Assembly: GCA_026545765.1 (NCBI GenBank)
Contig: JAIFAC010000480.1
Coordinates: 1-64,000, forward strand
Direction: 5' to 3'
DNA: 64,000 bases
Origin: Plantago major
Taxonomy: Eukaryota; Streptophyta; Magnoliopsida; Lamiales; Plantaginaceae
The translations under genes and the position numbers were made by a program. Every line of letters starts with the position of its first letter. The first letter of the stretch is position 1. Below the pieces are notes generated by a model that saw only the letters and a program-made list of their open reading frames with translations, had not been told where the DNA came from and ran no database searches. Below, piece by piece: positions 49,317 through 61,979 of this stretch.

Positions 49317-49676
49317 GAACTCAGAAACTGTAAATTAAAATTCTTCGCCCGCCTTTTATTCATCTTGCATGCTGTACCGTCATAACTTATTTCACCGTTA
49401 CAAAGATGTACATACCGCACCCAACTAAAGATTATGACGATAAATGGGGAAAAGATTTAAAAAAAAAAAAAAAAAAAAAAAGAGAGAAAGAAAAACCCTT
49501 GTATAGTATACGCTTTTCTAGCTTCTCACCCTCCAACTTAAATATAGCTAACTTATTTGTCCTCTATATTTTTATCTACACTGGTCCTGTAACTTTCCAA
49601 CCTACTATTTTCTTCTAACCACATGTATATTCTCTTGTTACATAGCTTACAAGAACTTGCCCTACTCTTCTCAAAC
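49317..49676 (-). other. Probable 3' UTR of the NDL gene
   Basis: Non-coding DNA between the outer retrotransposon and the NDL stop codon. On the - strand an AATAAA is present near 49356-49361 (TTTATT on +), a plausible polyadenylation signal. A long A-run lies at about 49459-49480 on the + strand. Confidence 0.45.
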
Positions 49677-52600
49677 TCACACTTCAGCTGGAATTCTTGT
49701 TTTGATTGGCTTTAACTTCAACCCCATGCTTTCTGGCGAGAATAGCTCAGGTGAAATGCAAGTCGGGCTCAAGGGACTTCTTGGGCTTACACTGGGCTGT
49801 GATGGCCTGTAGAAGCCATAACCCATGAGAAAGTATTCGAGCGGTATTAACATTGCATCTGGTTGCTCTTCAGTAACAATTGACCCACACGCTTGAACCT
49901 GTAACAAAACCAAAACATAAACTTGACGTTTTGTTTTATTTAAATAATTCAAATTCAAACAGGATTGGCGACGGGATAGTAGTTGCATTACCTCAACCAA
50001 AGCGGTATATCTCCTGTCTAGCTTTGATGTCATATGAAGAGCCTCATAATGGAATGGAGAATTTTCTCCCACGAAGATCAAAGACCGACACTTTAGTTTC
50101 CTCAAGCCATCGGATATGTCTGGTCTCCTGTCAGAGAGCAGAACATAAGGTTCAAGACTAGAGACTTAAAATGCTTCCGTCACCAGTTCAACATAGCCTA
50201 GTCAGCAACTGATTATGGATTATATACATATATACTCCCTGGAGAGTCAGGCAGTTACTTGTTCCCTTGAAAGTTGGTACTTTGTAACAAGGCAATAATG
50301 CAGCTTTAATAAATAAATCATGTTTCAGGGAGAATAAGCTAAAGGGCTAAACTTTTTAAAAGAGCTTGCAAGCTGAGGTAAGACCATGCAAGACTAAACT
50401 AATAACTCGGGTTGTCTTGATGTCTCATTCTGAGAATCAAGTTATGAATGTTAAGAAATTGCACAAGGGTCTCATTGGTATGTGCCATGAACCTGACCCT
50501 TTTTTATAATGGTGTCGTAGTAAGAGCAAATGAAGCACATACCCGTTGATAGCTTCCAGAAACCGTAGCACATTTGGACTCTGCCTCTCTCCCAGAAACT
50601 GCAAACAAAATCAAAGGTTCATATGGCACTAAGATAGAATGCACCACAGGAAACTGCTGTAAAAGAAGGCATAGTACTAACTCTTCTGCACGATTGAACA
50701 ACATTTGATTCAGGTATATCTACACTTCCACGGACATACTGTGAAACAATAAGAACCAATGAGATATTATTTCGCAAATAGTGATACATTATCACTGAAA
50801 TGGTAAATCAACACACCTTACTGAAGTATCGCATGAGCAATAACTCCTTCACTAAATTGCACATGCCACATATGTATAACAAGTTTGACAAAACCTGAAG
50901 AAAGTAGTTACGGAGTTAAAGAAAATCAAAATTTCGCTCCCAGGAGAGTGTCAAGTAACCAGAATTCTGGAACAGAGGGAATTTTTTAAGAAATAGTATT
51001 AACCTTATTGCATAACCACTCAGTCCAAGAAGGTGCCTTGCAAACAGGCGAAATGAGAATCAGGCCCAAAACACGTTGAGAATACTTTAGCTGCAGTGTA
51101 AGTAGAACCATGTTAGTCACATTGATAGAATGATATAGATAATGTGTCTGACAAGAAACTTACAGCAAACAATGTAAGAATATAAGCTCCAGCAGTAACG
51201 CCAAGGCACATCACTGCACCAAGTCTGCAGATAAGAGGGGGAATGGTCTGAGCAATGATTATTATATATTACGTTCGTGCATGCATGTTACGTACCCCCC
51301 GACAAAACTAATAAATCACCAAGCGGAAAGGAGTTTTAAGATCATTAAATGTAAAGATACACAAACAGCAAGCAAATTTAAAAAAGCAGAAAGGTACTTC
51401 AATATTACTAAAACTAGAATTATTACCGAAAATAGTTGAGGACTTCCGCAATTTGATCAGCCAAATCATCAACACACAAGGATGGTTCATCAGGGCCGGG
51501 TATAACAGCTCCTAACTGTGACAATAAAATTATCAGATAACTGAACAGTTGAATGAAAGCATCTGGAAGCAAATGCATAAAGCAATTTAAAACTATTAAT
51601 GGTAATCAAGCAATCAAGGTACGAACCTCATGACCAGGAGGACTTATATGATAGACACAGAAGTTGTGGAGAAGAAGAGAAAATGCTTCCGGACAATAAA
51701 ACAATCCTTGGAAACAGGACATATCTATTTGGCAGTAGATGGAGAAAAAAGAGAAGTTAGAATCTCGAAAAAGTTAGTAACGAATAAGAAGTAACATTGC
51801 ACCACTTTAAAGCAACAGTGTTTGGCTATATGGAAACAGACAGAATTTTGTAATTTGTGGATTTGAAGTTCTAGAACTCAAAAGGAGATAATTAGTATCT
51901 CCAGAAAACATTTGGAAACAGACAGAATTTGGTAAATTTGTGGGTTTGAAGTTCTAGAAATCAAAAGAAGATAATTAACAATCTCCAGAAAAAATTTATG
52001 ATGGTAAAGGGGGGTGGGGGAAGGGCCAAAAAAGAAGACCTTACATCCCATTTGGAGTTACGGTGCAAGGTACGAATTCGACAAATTATAATATAAATAC
52101 ACACGAGCTTGCAGGATTATAAAGCTCGAAGGGCAACTGGCTAAATCAACGAGAACAGTGAGAAGCTCCCATCACATATTGAAAAAGTAGGCGAAGCGCG
52201 AAAGCATGTAAAAGAATTAATAGTATATGCACGCAGATCATGCCAGTGTCATTTCCTTACGATTTAAAGCCAAATCAGGATAAGTAATTAGAGCAGGTTT
52301 GTCCTGGTCTCCAAATACAGAAACTGAGACAGGGCCAAGGGAAGTTTTCACAATATGCTCCTGTATTCCACAACGAAAACTACTATCAGTCAAAACAACA
52401 ATAGAGTCAAATGAAAGAAAAAAAATTAAAAGAGGCATAACAAATACAAATCCACACGCGTGCGCGCCAACGCACAACAAAACGTAAACATAGCAATCAA
52501 ATCAAGAGCCAAATATTACATCAGCATAGTAAAACGAACAAAACAACTGATTTACCATGCTTAATGATGAGGAACAATTTATTCATGACACTAGAAAAAA

Positions 52601-53473
52601 AAAAAAAAAAAAAAAAAGAGGCATAACAAAATACAAACCCACACGAGTACGCCAACGCAACCAAAAAAAAAAAGAACACAACAAAACGTAAACATAGCAA
52701 TCAAATCAAGAGCCAAATATTACATGTGCAAAGTAAACCGAACAAAGCAACTGATTCCACATGCTTAATGATGAGGAACAATTTATTCATGACACTTGAA
52801 AAAAAGAGCATCACACTATTCGCAATAGAATTTCCCATGTGCAATGATCCTCTATGACTATCATGTCCAGCTAGCATACATCAAATATCCAGGTTCCCAT
52901 AGTGATCAAAGGTCAACATTCTACAATGCCCTTTTCCTTAGTGACGTCCAATGTAAACTCTATTTCCCCTTTCCTTTTCTGCTGATAACGTCCAATGTGA
53001 AGTACTCAAATTATGCCAATAAGAATCAAATCTGAAAGTCAAAAAAAAATTCTTCCACAAATCTCAAGCTAACATTCAATTACTTCACCTGAGTTTAACA
53101 ATAACAAGCTACTACTACCTCCAATCCTCGAAAGCAAAATTAGCCATAAAATCGAACGGAACAAACTCATAATTCCCTAAATAACTAACAAGCTACGAAA
53201 AAAAGCAGGAGATTGACAGAAATTCGCAAAAACTCCTTCAATTCATTAAATCATTCCTCAAACTAGCACGACCAATACGAAATGAGACACATACAATCGA
53301 TTAAGAAGCTTCATTGCAGAAGGAACGAAAACGAAGCAACAATAATCCATTTCTCATAAAAATTAACTAAAAAAAACGCAAATGCAAATGGAGAAGGATA
53401 CGAGCAAGACCTTGCCGGAGAGAGGGATGGACTCCATATCGACAGAGACAGAATCGCTGCTGGAGTCCGCCAT
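49677..53473 (-). CDS. NDL: N-MYC downregulated-like (NDL/NDRG) protein, complete, 11 exons
   Basis: Exons (- strand order): 53411-53473, 52261-52360, 51627-51724, 51427-51515, 51164-51224, 51004-51090, 50817-50894, 50682-50738, 50543-50598, 49992-50127, 49677-49898. All junctions are GT-AG, frames join without a break and the total is 1047 nt, 348 aa plus stop, the normal NDL length. The protein starts [20 protein letters not shown], then [91 protein letters not shown], and ends [11 protein letters not shown]. It is an alpha/beta-hydrolase fold of the NDR family, whose members are not known as active hydrolases. Arabidopsis NDL1-3 bind G-protein beta/gamma and RGS1 and influence auxin transport. 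This is the only clearly intact host gene in the window. Confidence 0.97.
51831..51990. repeat. Tandem duplication of about 82 bp in NDL intron 2
   Basis: TGGAAACAGACAGAATTT...TTTGAAGTTCTAGAA-TCAAAAG-AGATAATTA...ATCTCCAGAAAA occurs at about 51831-51912 and again at about 51913-51990 with small differences. Confidence 0.85.
52431..52805. repeat. Tandem duplication of about 186 bp in NDL intron 1
   Basis: AGAGGCATAACAAA-TACAAA...AACGTAAACATAGCAATCAA...ATGCTTAATGATGAGGAACA...TTCATGACACT is present at 52431-52616 and 52617-52805, both trailing into A-runs. Few differences, hence recent. Confidence 0.92.
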
Positions 53474-53595
53474 TGTTTCTCTCTCTCTCTAGCTAGCTCT
53501 CTCTCTCTCTCTCTCTAGAATTGGCTCTCAGAGAGACGCATTGGATTTGGAAGCATCCATAGCTTCTGTATCAATTTATGTCTCTTTATATTTGG
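53474..53595 (-). promoter_or_regulatory. Leader and core promoter of NDL
   Basis: Upstream of the ATG (at 53473) the - strand carries a (GA)n-rich leader (53474-53518). A TATA box ATATAAAG lies at about 53584-53591, about 115 bp before the ATG. GA-rich leaders are common in plant genes and are BPC-type binding sites. Confidence 0.6.
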
Positions 53596-54809
53596 AATAA
53601 ATTTTGTGTATATATAAGTTTGTAAGGTATTGTAATATTAAATAAATTTTATTTTCCTTTTTTACACTAAGTTGAGAGAAATGCGTAAGATGGAGTTTAT
53701 ATATGAATCGAGAAGGAGAAAGGGACGAGTTGACTCGCTACGTTCACTGGGTCACCGACGATTTCTTGTTTTGTTTTATTTTCGTCTGTAGCCAGTTTGC
53801 CACCGACGATTTGGGTTTGGGCTTCGTGAAGTGAATCGAGTGGGCCAACTTTAATTGGGCCCATTGTGGATTTACACATACAGGCCGACATTTCCGTGAA
53901 ATGGCATGAATACCCTTCTCACTTCTCCAAACTACTCATTTTCTCTTCCTCTTTCCTCATAAGGTAGAATTAGGTGAATTGCCTTGTGGAGTTATTATGG
54001 GCCTATTATTTTGTTTTCCTTTTTCCCAATATTGCAATGTAATAACTATCCAAAGTTTCAAAATTTACAAAAATTGATAGCAATACCAACACAAATGTGA
54101 CTATCTTTTTAGAATACTGTCATAAAACTCCAATTTAAGTGTGCTTCCTAGATAGTAAGTGTAGCCGACAAATCTTGTGATGTGTGCTTATGAAAAGTTT
54201 AGCGATGTGTACGAAGAAAGTGAAAGTGTGTTGTAAAAGGAAACGACATGTGCTTGTCTATGGAGATGAGTTACATTTACTTTCAAATTTCATTTTTTTT
54301 TACCATCGATAATAAAAAGCATTCTTAAATCAAATTTGTTAATGTTTCACCCAAGTTAGCTTTTTTTAAAAAGCTACTTATCTTTTCATTCAGAAAATAT
54401 CGCACCAAATTAGAAAAAAAAAAAAGAAGGAAAACTACCGTTTTATTATTTATTATTCTCGACTTATATTTTATATTGTTGGATCATTTGTTATAAATTT
54501 TGTGTACTTGTTTGCAACTAGCATAAGGATTAATGCATCCGCATCTCTTTAAAATGCATACATGTAGTACACATCAATTACTGATTTTTTTCATTACTAA
54601 GTTAAAATGCTCAACAAATATTTCTTTCAACTTCTGATAATTTTGATGATGTTATTAAAGTGGCGATGTAAAGTACATTGAATATATATTAGAATAATTT
54701 GACAAAATGTGATGTACTATTATTTAAAAAACTATAGACTAATAATACGATGAGAAAGGTTAAAGAAAATAAAAATAAGAGTAATGCCCTTTTATGTCAT
54801 TTTACAAAA
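53596..54809. other. Intergenic, nothing recognised
   Basis: Upstream DNA of NDL, AT-rich, no second gene on the other strand recognised. Confidence 0.5.
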
Positions 54810-54985
54810 TACCAGCTAGCTTATCAGCTAATTTGCTAAACACCTACATTTAAAATTAGATAGCTTCTCAGCTAGTTAATCAGCTAGCTTATCAGCTACC
54901 TAAGCAGCTACCAGCTAGTTAATCAGCTACCAGCTAGCTCACCATATATCAGCTAGCTTTTTCAGCTAGTTTTGCTAAACAAAGC
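54810..54985. repeat. Cluster of AGCTAGC/TATCAGCTA repeats
   Basis: Motifs CAGCTAGCTTATCAGCTA, CAGCTAGTTAATCAGCTA and CTACCAGCTAG occur about ten times. The cluster is bordered by TTTGCTAAACA on both sides (54831 and 54968), in direct orientation. It resembles the repeat-dense short elements sometimes assigned to hAT-type MITEs; the class is uncertain. Confidence 0.55.
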
Positions 54986-55125
54986 CATAGTATCCAACTT
55001 TGGAGGAAAAGAATTAAATAGACATAGTCAACAACAAAACTGAATGGTTGCCGGAGGAGAATGTGTATTGGTACACATGTCATCATTAAAAGTTCGGCAT
55101 CGATCAGTTAGCGGCAGACACGTTA

Positions 55126-55525
55126 CACTACAAGAAATCAGGGGTTTAGCGACGGAATTATCCGTCGCTAAGCCCCCTGCTGATCCGTCGCTAAGGCCTT
55201 AGCGACGGATAGACACCCGTCTTAATGACGGGCGTCTCTAAGGCGAATTAGCGACGGATTGTTATCCGTGGCGACGGATAGGGCGTTGACGCTCCGTCGC
55301 CATTAGAGACGGATAATTATCCGTCTCTAATCTAATTAGGGCTAGAACGCCCTAATTCGTTGTTTAGCGACGGATAATTATCCGTCACTAAATAACGAAT
55401 TAGGGAGTGCTACCCTAATTCATAGTTAGCAACGGATAACTATCCGTCGCTAAACAACGAATTAGGGCGTTCTTTCCCTAATTCGTAGTTTAGCGACGGA
55501 TAATTATCCGTCGCTAAACTACTGT
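55126..55525. repeat. Left terminus and subterminal repeats of the CACTA element
   Basis: CACTACAAGAAATC is followed by more than a dozen copies of CGACGGA or TCCGTCG, often as inverted pairs such as TAGCGACGGATAATTATCC. In En/Spm these arrays bind the element-coded DNA-binding protein. Confidence 0.9.
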
Positions 55526-55734
55526 TTTTTTTTTAATTTAAATTATTTTATAATTTTCACCTGTTTTTTCAACCAATATAATAGTGATACGTCACAAAGG
55601 GGAAATTGCATTAATTAACAACAACGATTCGTCCAAAAAATAAATTATCCAAAATAAAGTCTACATATCCGAATATAAATCCAAATATCCAACAAAGTAA
55701 AAAGTAGCATAGTATCCAAAACATCACAACATCA

Positions 55735-57604
55735 CTAAGACGAGGGGCCGAGGGTATTCTGGCTCATATACAAGCGGCAGAGCTCTTCCATCCTCTGATT
55801 CATACGAGCCTGCTCATCCCTGAGATTTCCAATCTCAGTCTGGAGAGGAGTCACTGCTTGATTCACCATATGCTCGACCTGCACCTGTGTGTAAACACCA
55901 CCATGTTCCTGAGATTGCTGCTGGGACACGGAGAAGCTCTGCGTCAGTGTCTCGCCATAACTACCAAGACCATAAACCCGACCCTTGTTGTCGGGTGGGT
56001 TGACCTGTAGATAGATCCGATCTTGTTCTTCCACGGACAACTCCTCACCCTCGAGCAGCCTCTCCGCAATGATCCGCTCCACCTCACTCTGTAATAGTCA
56101 AGTGTATACGAAATGAGCTACAATTTCATATTTAATTTATAATACACATGCATATATAACTGTAACACACATATATATACTTACCGACATCTGGCGATCA
56201 GTGACAACAGCTCGTGACCCGTAGTGATGCTTAGCAGAGCCCTTACCATCTCGCTCGATCGGATTACTTTGTTCTTGTGGGGTGATCCTCGACGTGATTA
56301 ATGCTCCAATACTCATGCCACATAGCCCACTCTTCGTCCCCAATATGCCTATACTGTGGAGGCTTTCCTTTGTCTCGGTATTTTTTTATGTCAGCCACCA
56401 TATGCCTATACAGGTCAGAGCCCAAACTCTCGAAAACAGGCGACATCTGGGGAATAAGGCCAGTCGGAATGTAGTATTTTTTTTCTACATTCCAATTCCA
56501 TTCAAAGTAAAAATTAATGCCCCAAGGTCACAATTTCAAGATAAACAATAGTGCATTTCACCCAAGTGGCTAACATACCACACAGTCCTAGAATTTACTA
56601 ACACAATGGTGACTAACATATCACCCAAGTGGCTAACATACCACACAAATTGTCCTAGAATTTACTAACAAAATGGTGACTAACATATCACCCAATTAAG
56701 TGGCTAACATACCACACAAATTGTCCTAGAATTTACTAACACAATGGTGACTAACATATCACCCAATTAAGTGGCTAAAATACCACACAAATTGTCCTAG
56801 AATTTACTAACACAATGGTGACTAACATATCATCCAAGTAAGTGGCTAACATACCACACAAATTGTCCTAGAATTTAGTCAATTTACTAACACAATGGTG
56901 ACTAACATATCACCCAAGTAAGTGGCTAACATACCACACAAATTGTCCTAGAATTTACTAACACAGTGGTGCTAACATACCACCCAATTAAGTGGCTAAC
57001 ATACCACACAAATTAGTAAACTAGTTCATTAATCGATTCTCTGTACAAATAAAGCATTGTAACATTTACCACAATAAATTGTAACATTTAAGCTTACCCA
57101 AAGCTCATCAAAGTAGAAGTGCTTCGTCTCAGCCTTGAGTGTGCTCCACTTTTTGCCTCCCTGGCCCGGCAACTCCCTCCTAAGCTTGAATATCTCATGC
57201 AGGTCGTTTGAAGATTGCATGCTGAGGCCACAACCTGCAGTTATGAATGACATATAGAAGAGTACATATATTTATTAGACAATTCATGTGACATATATAT
57301 AAACACTTATCTTAAGTTATGTTCTACAAATGTATATATAATACTTACTTCCTCCTACCATTAGGGAACAACACCAACTTCCCCTCCCACGTAGCACCAT
57401 CGACGATCTCGGTATATGGACACCCGTCAGGCGGGTACTGTCCTGGTCCATAACCACCACCAGACGTCCCCATGCTCGATCCACTGGGAGTCTGACTAAC
57501 ATGAGAGTAGCTGCCCGATCCACCAAGGCTACTCTCAGCACTGTAGTGAACCACAGGTCCCACTAGACACAGGAATCATAATCGCACTTTCTTTGCCGGG
57601 GCAT
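55735..57604 (-). CDS. Second CACTA protein, plant transposase Ptta/En/Spm type (damaged)
   Basis: Four exons on the - strand: 57349-57604 (MPRQRKCDYDSCV start at 57604, then SSLGGSGSYSHVSQTPSGSS, DGATWEGKLVLFPNGRR), 57088-57234 (LHEIFKLRRELPGQGGKKWS, ETKHFYFDELW), about 56185-56530 (FEWNWNVEKKYYIPTGLIPQ, GDEEWAMWHEYW, HHYGSRA), and 55735-56088 (EVERIIAERLLEGEELSVEE, a glutamine-rich part, a C-terminal coil). Donors and acceptors are GT/AG where seen. The layout (low-complexity N-terminus, central basic domain with a GS motif, C-terminal coil) fits PF03004-type proteins of CACTA elements, thought to bind DNA or aid transposition. The frame shifts after codon 13 and again in exon 3. It reads away from the left end, downstream of the TNP2 gene. 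Confidence 0.8.
56558..57014. repeat. Tandem array of about 71 bp, 6-7 copies, in a CACTA gene intron
   Basis: The unit ATGGTGACTAACATATCACC, then CAATTAAGTGGCTAACATAC, then CACACAAATTGTCCTAGAAT, then TTACTAACACA is repeated between exons 2 and 3 of the second CACTA gene. Units differ by small indels (AATTAAG vs AAGTAAG vs AAG). Confidence 0.93.
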
Positions 57605-57712
57605 CTGCAAAAAGCACATGACAAACACAAACAAATTGTATTAGTATAAATTAAGACATGAATTGGCATGTAATGGGAAAAGCAAGCATATAACAATTAA
57701 GATACATATAAT

Positions 57713-60700
57713 CTACACTACACACATACTCTGATCCTCGTCACCAATGGTTAAGTCTACATATATGTCTTCGTGCAGGTCAATGTACTCATCACGAGCA
57801 TCTACAGGATTTCTCGCTGTTTCATCGACAACCTCTTCTTGGTACGAGTTGGTAGTTGATTTGTCCTTATGAACGTACTCAACTCTGGAGCGGGCTTGTA
57901 TGTGTATCGCTGCCAACCAGTCCGCCTTATCGCGTTTTAGGCTTGGATATTCAATGAACATCACTTGACGTGCCTGAGCTGCCAAGATAAAAGGTTCGTA
58001 CTTAGTACGGTACCTCCTCCTATGGTTAATCTCAACCATTTGATATTGCTCGTGCACCCTCGTACCATTTTGACCGGGATCATACCAGTCGACATCAAAC
58101 AGAACGGTTCTTTTCAGAGGCACACCGGCATATTCAAGCCTCACAATTCGTTTAAGTTTTCCATAGAAATCAAACAAATCATCACCTCCATTTTGATCAG
58201 CCCCTTTCACACACACCCCACAATTGCTAGTAGACTTGGACGTGTCAGAATCCATTGTGTGAAATCTAAGACCATTTACTATATCGATGGAAAAATGATA
58301 CTCGACTAAATGGTCCCTCCGCTAAAGTCTCTAAGTAAGGACATGTGACTTAGTTTAGGATCTCGGACATAGTCCCCAACCAATCAGGAAATTCATTGGC
58401 AACTTCTCTTCAAGCAGTTCTTCAACTGTGTCATCTGCCATATTTGGATCCATCTTCAAACAACGCTTTTGAAAACGTTGTGGACATGATGACATGATTA
58501 GATAGTAGTTAGAAGTTCAAATTTATGTGTTATAGTAAGTAAGCTGCTCACCTAGCAAAGATCTTCATAAATTTATCAACTTCAGCACAGTTCGAGAGGA
58601 CATAATAGTGGGCTGCCTTCACCTCCTTATCTGTCAGTCATTCTGTATTCCTTTCGCCCATAGGTCTACCTGAGATCCTAAATATTGAAAGTGTAACTTT
58701 ATCATCCTCTTGAACTTCATACGTATGCGCATTTACGGGCCTAGATGCCTTAGTGAGCACGTGGTCTCCAAAGTAATAATTGCGGAAGATGGCGACTTCA
58801 CATCTCACGTATGCATTGGCCATCGACCCCTCAGGCTTACCTTTGTTGCTGACGTACTTCTTCAATTTTCCCAAATACATGTAAGTTGTATATATATTTA
58901 GGTAAGATAATGTTCCTTCGGAAAAAAGAACATTTTAAGTAAATGGATGCCTTTATTACACACCTCTCGAATGGATACATCCATCGATACTGAACCGGTC
59001 CAGCAAGTCTCGCTTCATGTGGGAGGTGAACCGGCAAGTGCTCCATAAAATCAAAGAAGCTCGGTGGAAAGATACACTCGAGCTTGCATAGAATCAATGG
59101 TATGTTGCTTTCAAGATTTGCTAACACTTCATCCTCAAGCACCCTTGAGCATAAATTCTTGAAAAATAAGCTCAGATCGTGAGCGCTCCATATAGGCTTA
59201 GGTAGTAGTTCTCGAAATGCAATAGGGAGAAGCCTCTCCATGAACACATGGCAATCGTGGCTCTTCATCCCATACATCTTTGTCTTCTTCAAATCCACAC
59301 ACCATCCCAAGTTCGATGCATAACCGTCGGGGAACTTCAATCCCCTCACCCAATCAAACAGCTTGTTCCTAGCTTCAATGTCAATTGTGTAGGCTGCCTT
59401 GGGCCACAGTCCCTTATCAATCCGCTTTGTCAACTCAGGCCTATTACAAAATGTATCCAACTCAGATCTATATTTAACTGTATCCTTTATTTTCCCTGTA
59501 ATGTTGCAAATCGTGTTGAAGCAGTTTTCAAACACGTTCTTCTCAATGTGCATGAAATCCAAGTTGTGACGGATAAGAAGAGTGCTCCAATAAGGCAAGT
59601 CCCAGATAATGCTTCTCTTCTTCCATCCACAATTTTTGCTAATTTTATCGTTATGCTTCTCCGACCCAAGTTCAGTTACTTTCACAAGACCCAGCCTTTC
59701 TATCTCTGCAAGTATCTGTGCACCAGTAAGTTTTGTCGGGGGCCCTTTCATTTCTACTCGACCCTTCAAGAATTGAGTCTTGTTCTTCATGAACTTATGA
59801 TCTTTTGGTAGAAACCTACGATGATCAGACCAACATTCCTCTCCTTCAGTCTAAATGCACTACTGTCATCCAAACAATGTGGACAATCATTAAAGCCCGC
59901 GATTTTCCTTCCAGATAGATGAAGTAAGCTGTAAAATCACTCACGGTCCACAGTAGTGCTGCTCTCAAGTTGAAGTTCTTCTTCGTTGACACATCATATG
60001 TTGGGATACCTTTTTTCCGCAACTCGATCAGCTCCTTGATTAGGGGCTGCAAGAACACATCCACCTTCTGTCCTGGATCATATGGACCGGGCACCAAAGC
60101 AGTCAAGAACATGAACGGTTCCTTCATGCACTCACCGGGGGGCAGGTTGTACGGTGTCAGCATAACTGGCCAACAAGAGTACTTCCGGTCACTTTCAAAG
60201 GGGTTAAAACCATCCGTACAAAGGCCCAATCGTACATTTCTAGGCTCCGCTGCAAACTCCGGATAGCTCTCGTCGAAGTGTTTTCATGCAGGTGAGTCTG
60301 ATGGATGCTCCATTCTACCCTCTACCAGGATTACTCTCTCCTGGTGCCACCGCATTTTATCAGCACAAGCACTTGAAGTGTACAACCTCTTCAAACGAGG
60401 TGCTAGAGAGAAATACCACATTTTCTTATGTGGGAGATTTTTCTTCTGACGTTTCTTTGAGGCGCCCTCCTTGTAACGCTTGTACCGGTCCTTACCACAG
60501 AATTTGCACTTCAGTAGATCTTTATCCTCCTCCCAATAAATCATGCACATACCCTCACAACAATCTATGGTTTCCATGGGCAACCCCATCCCTCGCATCT
60601 TTTTCTTCGCCTGGTAAAAGTTGGTGGGAACTAGGTTTGGTTCTGGACAAAGCTCCGACATTATTTGTACCCATTCATTGAAGCTCGATTCAGATTGCTG

Positions 60701-61264
60701 GCCATTAGCCTTACAACTCATTAGCCGAGCCAACAATGACAATTCGGTGTGCTTACACCCCGGATATACCGGCTTCTTTGCGGATTCCATCAAGTCGAAG
60801 AAGACCTGATCCTCAGGATTCGGAGGCTCCTCCGCATCCCCCTACATCGGCTCTGGTGTCCATGAACTCTGGACCCGCAATATCATATACCATTTGCTCA
60901 ACCCGTTCATGATCATTATTAGCATCAGATGTAGAAGTATTTTGAGTACTTCCCATCACAGTTTCCTATTTTCTTTTACGCTTCCCCAAATTCTCATAAT
61001 CCATGAACGGCTTGTATGTCTCACCATGAGAAGTCCATACCTCATACTCAGCTACAAACCCCTTACGTTTCAAGTGTTCCACTACCGTTAAAAATTGCTA
61101 ATTTCTACATTTATACTGGGTGCAAGGGCACTTCATCATCCCCCCACTCAAACAATTAGTCTGTGTCAGTGCAAATGTAACAAGGCATCAACCCCTTCCA
61201 CAAAACTAGGTAAAACTCTGCCATTAACTATCCTTTGATACATCCATGAACGATCGGTGTTCAT
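57713..61264 (-). CDS. TNP2-like: TNP2-type transposase of the CACTA element (damaged)
   Basis: ATG at 61264. Order on the - strand: transposase-associated N-terminal domain (DRSWMYQRIVNGRVLPSFVE, zinc-ligand run MMKCPCTQYKCRN, EVWTSHGETYKPFMDYENLG); TNP2 core (FFDLMESAKKPVYPGCKH, CKFCGKDRYKRY, HPSDSPA, GLCTDGFNPFES, LTPYNLPPGECMKEPFMFLT); GKSR-region; then 58980-59790 with LPYWSTLLIRHNLDFMHIEK and the DUF4218-like part (PVHLPHEARLAGPVQYRWMY); then, after a probable intron at about 58879-58974, LKKYVSNKGKPEGSMANAYV and a DUF4216-like domain (RYRTKYEPFILAAQARQVMF) to the stop at 57713. Lesions: a frame jump before the zinc run, a TAG inside it, a frame jump before the TNP2 core, TGA for the Trp after HPSDSPA, and further jumps near 59900. 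Probably inactive. Confidence 0.9.
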
Positions 61265-61979
61265 TGGATGATTATATAACCTAACACGTTTTGAATTGAT
61301 TAGCTCGTATTTTTTCAACTCGATTCCCATTTCCCAATTTCTTGCATGTTATAAAGTTTTTGTCTCTTACCAAAATTTCCATTACAAATAAAGCATTCCA
61401 ACCCTTTAATACGAAATTATAAATTATAAATTACATGCATTTTACGAATGTAATCACCAAATTATATCAACACACTTCATTAATTAAATTCTCATAATTT
61501 ATAATCTAGTACATGTATAAATTTATCAAATGAAACAATTGCACATCTTAATTAACATACTTAACATACTTAAATCAAAACTACGACATACTTAACATTA
61601 TACTAATTAACAATTCAAACAATTGCACATCTCAAAGTTAATTAACTAGCTAGTAAACATACAATTGCTTAAATTAGTCTAAATTAATTAATTTTCCAAA
61701 TATGTCAAAAAGTTAGGGTTTCAAAACGAGGTACTAAATCTTCATAATTTTACTAAATATACACCAATATCAAATTAATTAAAAGCCCTACATACTTACA
61801 AACATCCTAACATTATACTAAAAATTCAAATTCACAATCAATATATATCAATTGCACATCTCAAAGGTAAAACATTACCTAATTACAACTAAAATAAGTA
61901 CTATATACTCTCCATTTACATTCAATTGCTCAAATTAGTCCAAAGTAACAAAATTCCCAAATATAAAAAATTAGGGTTT

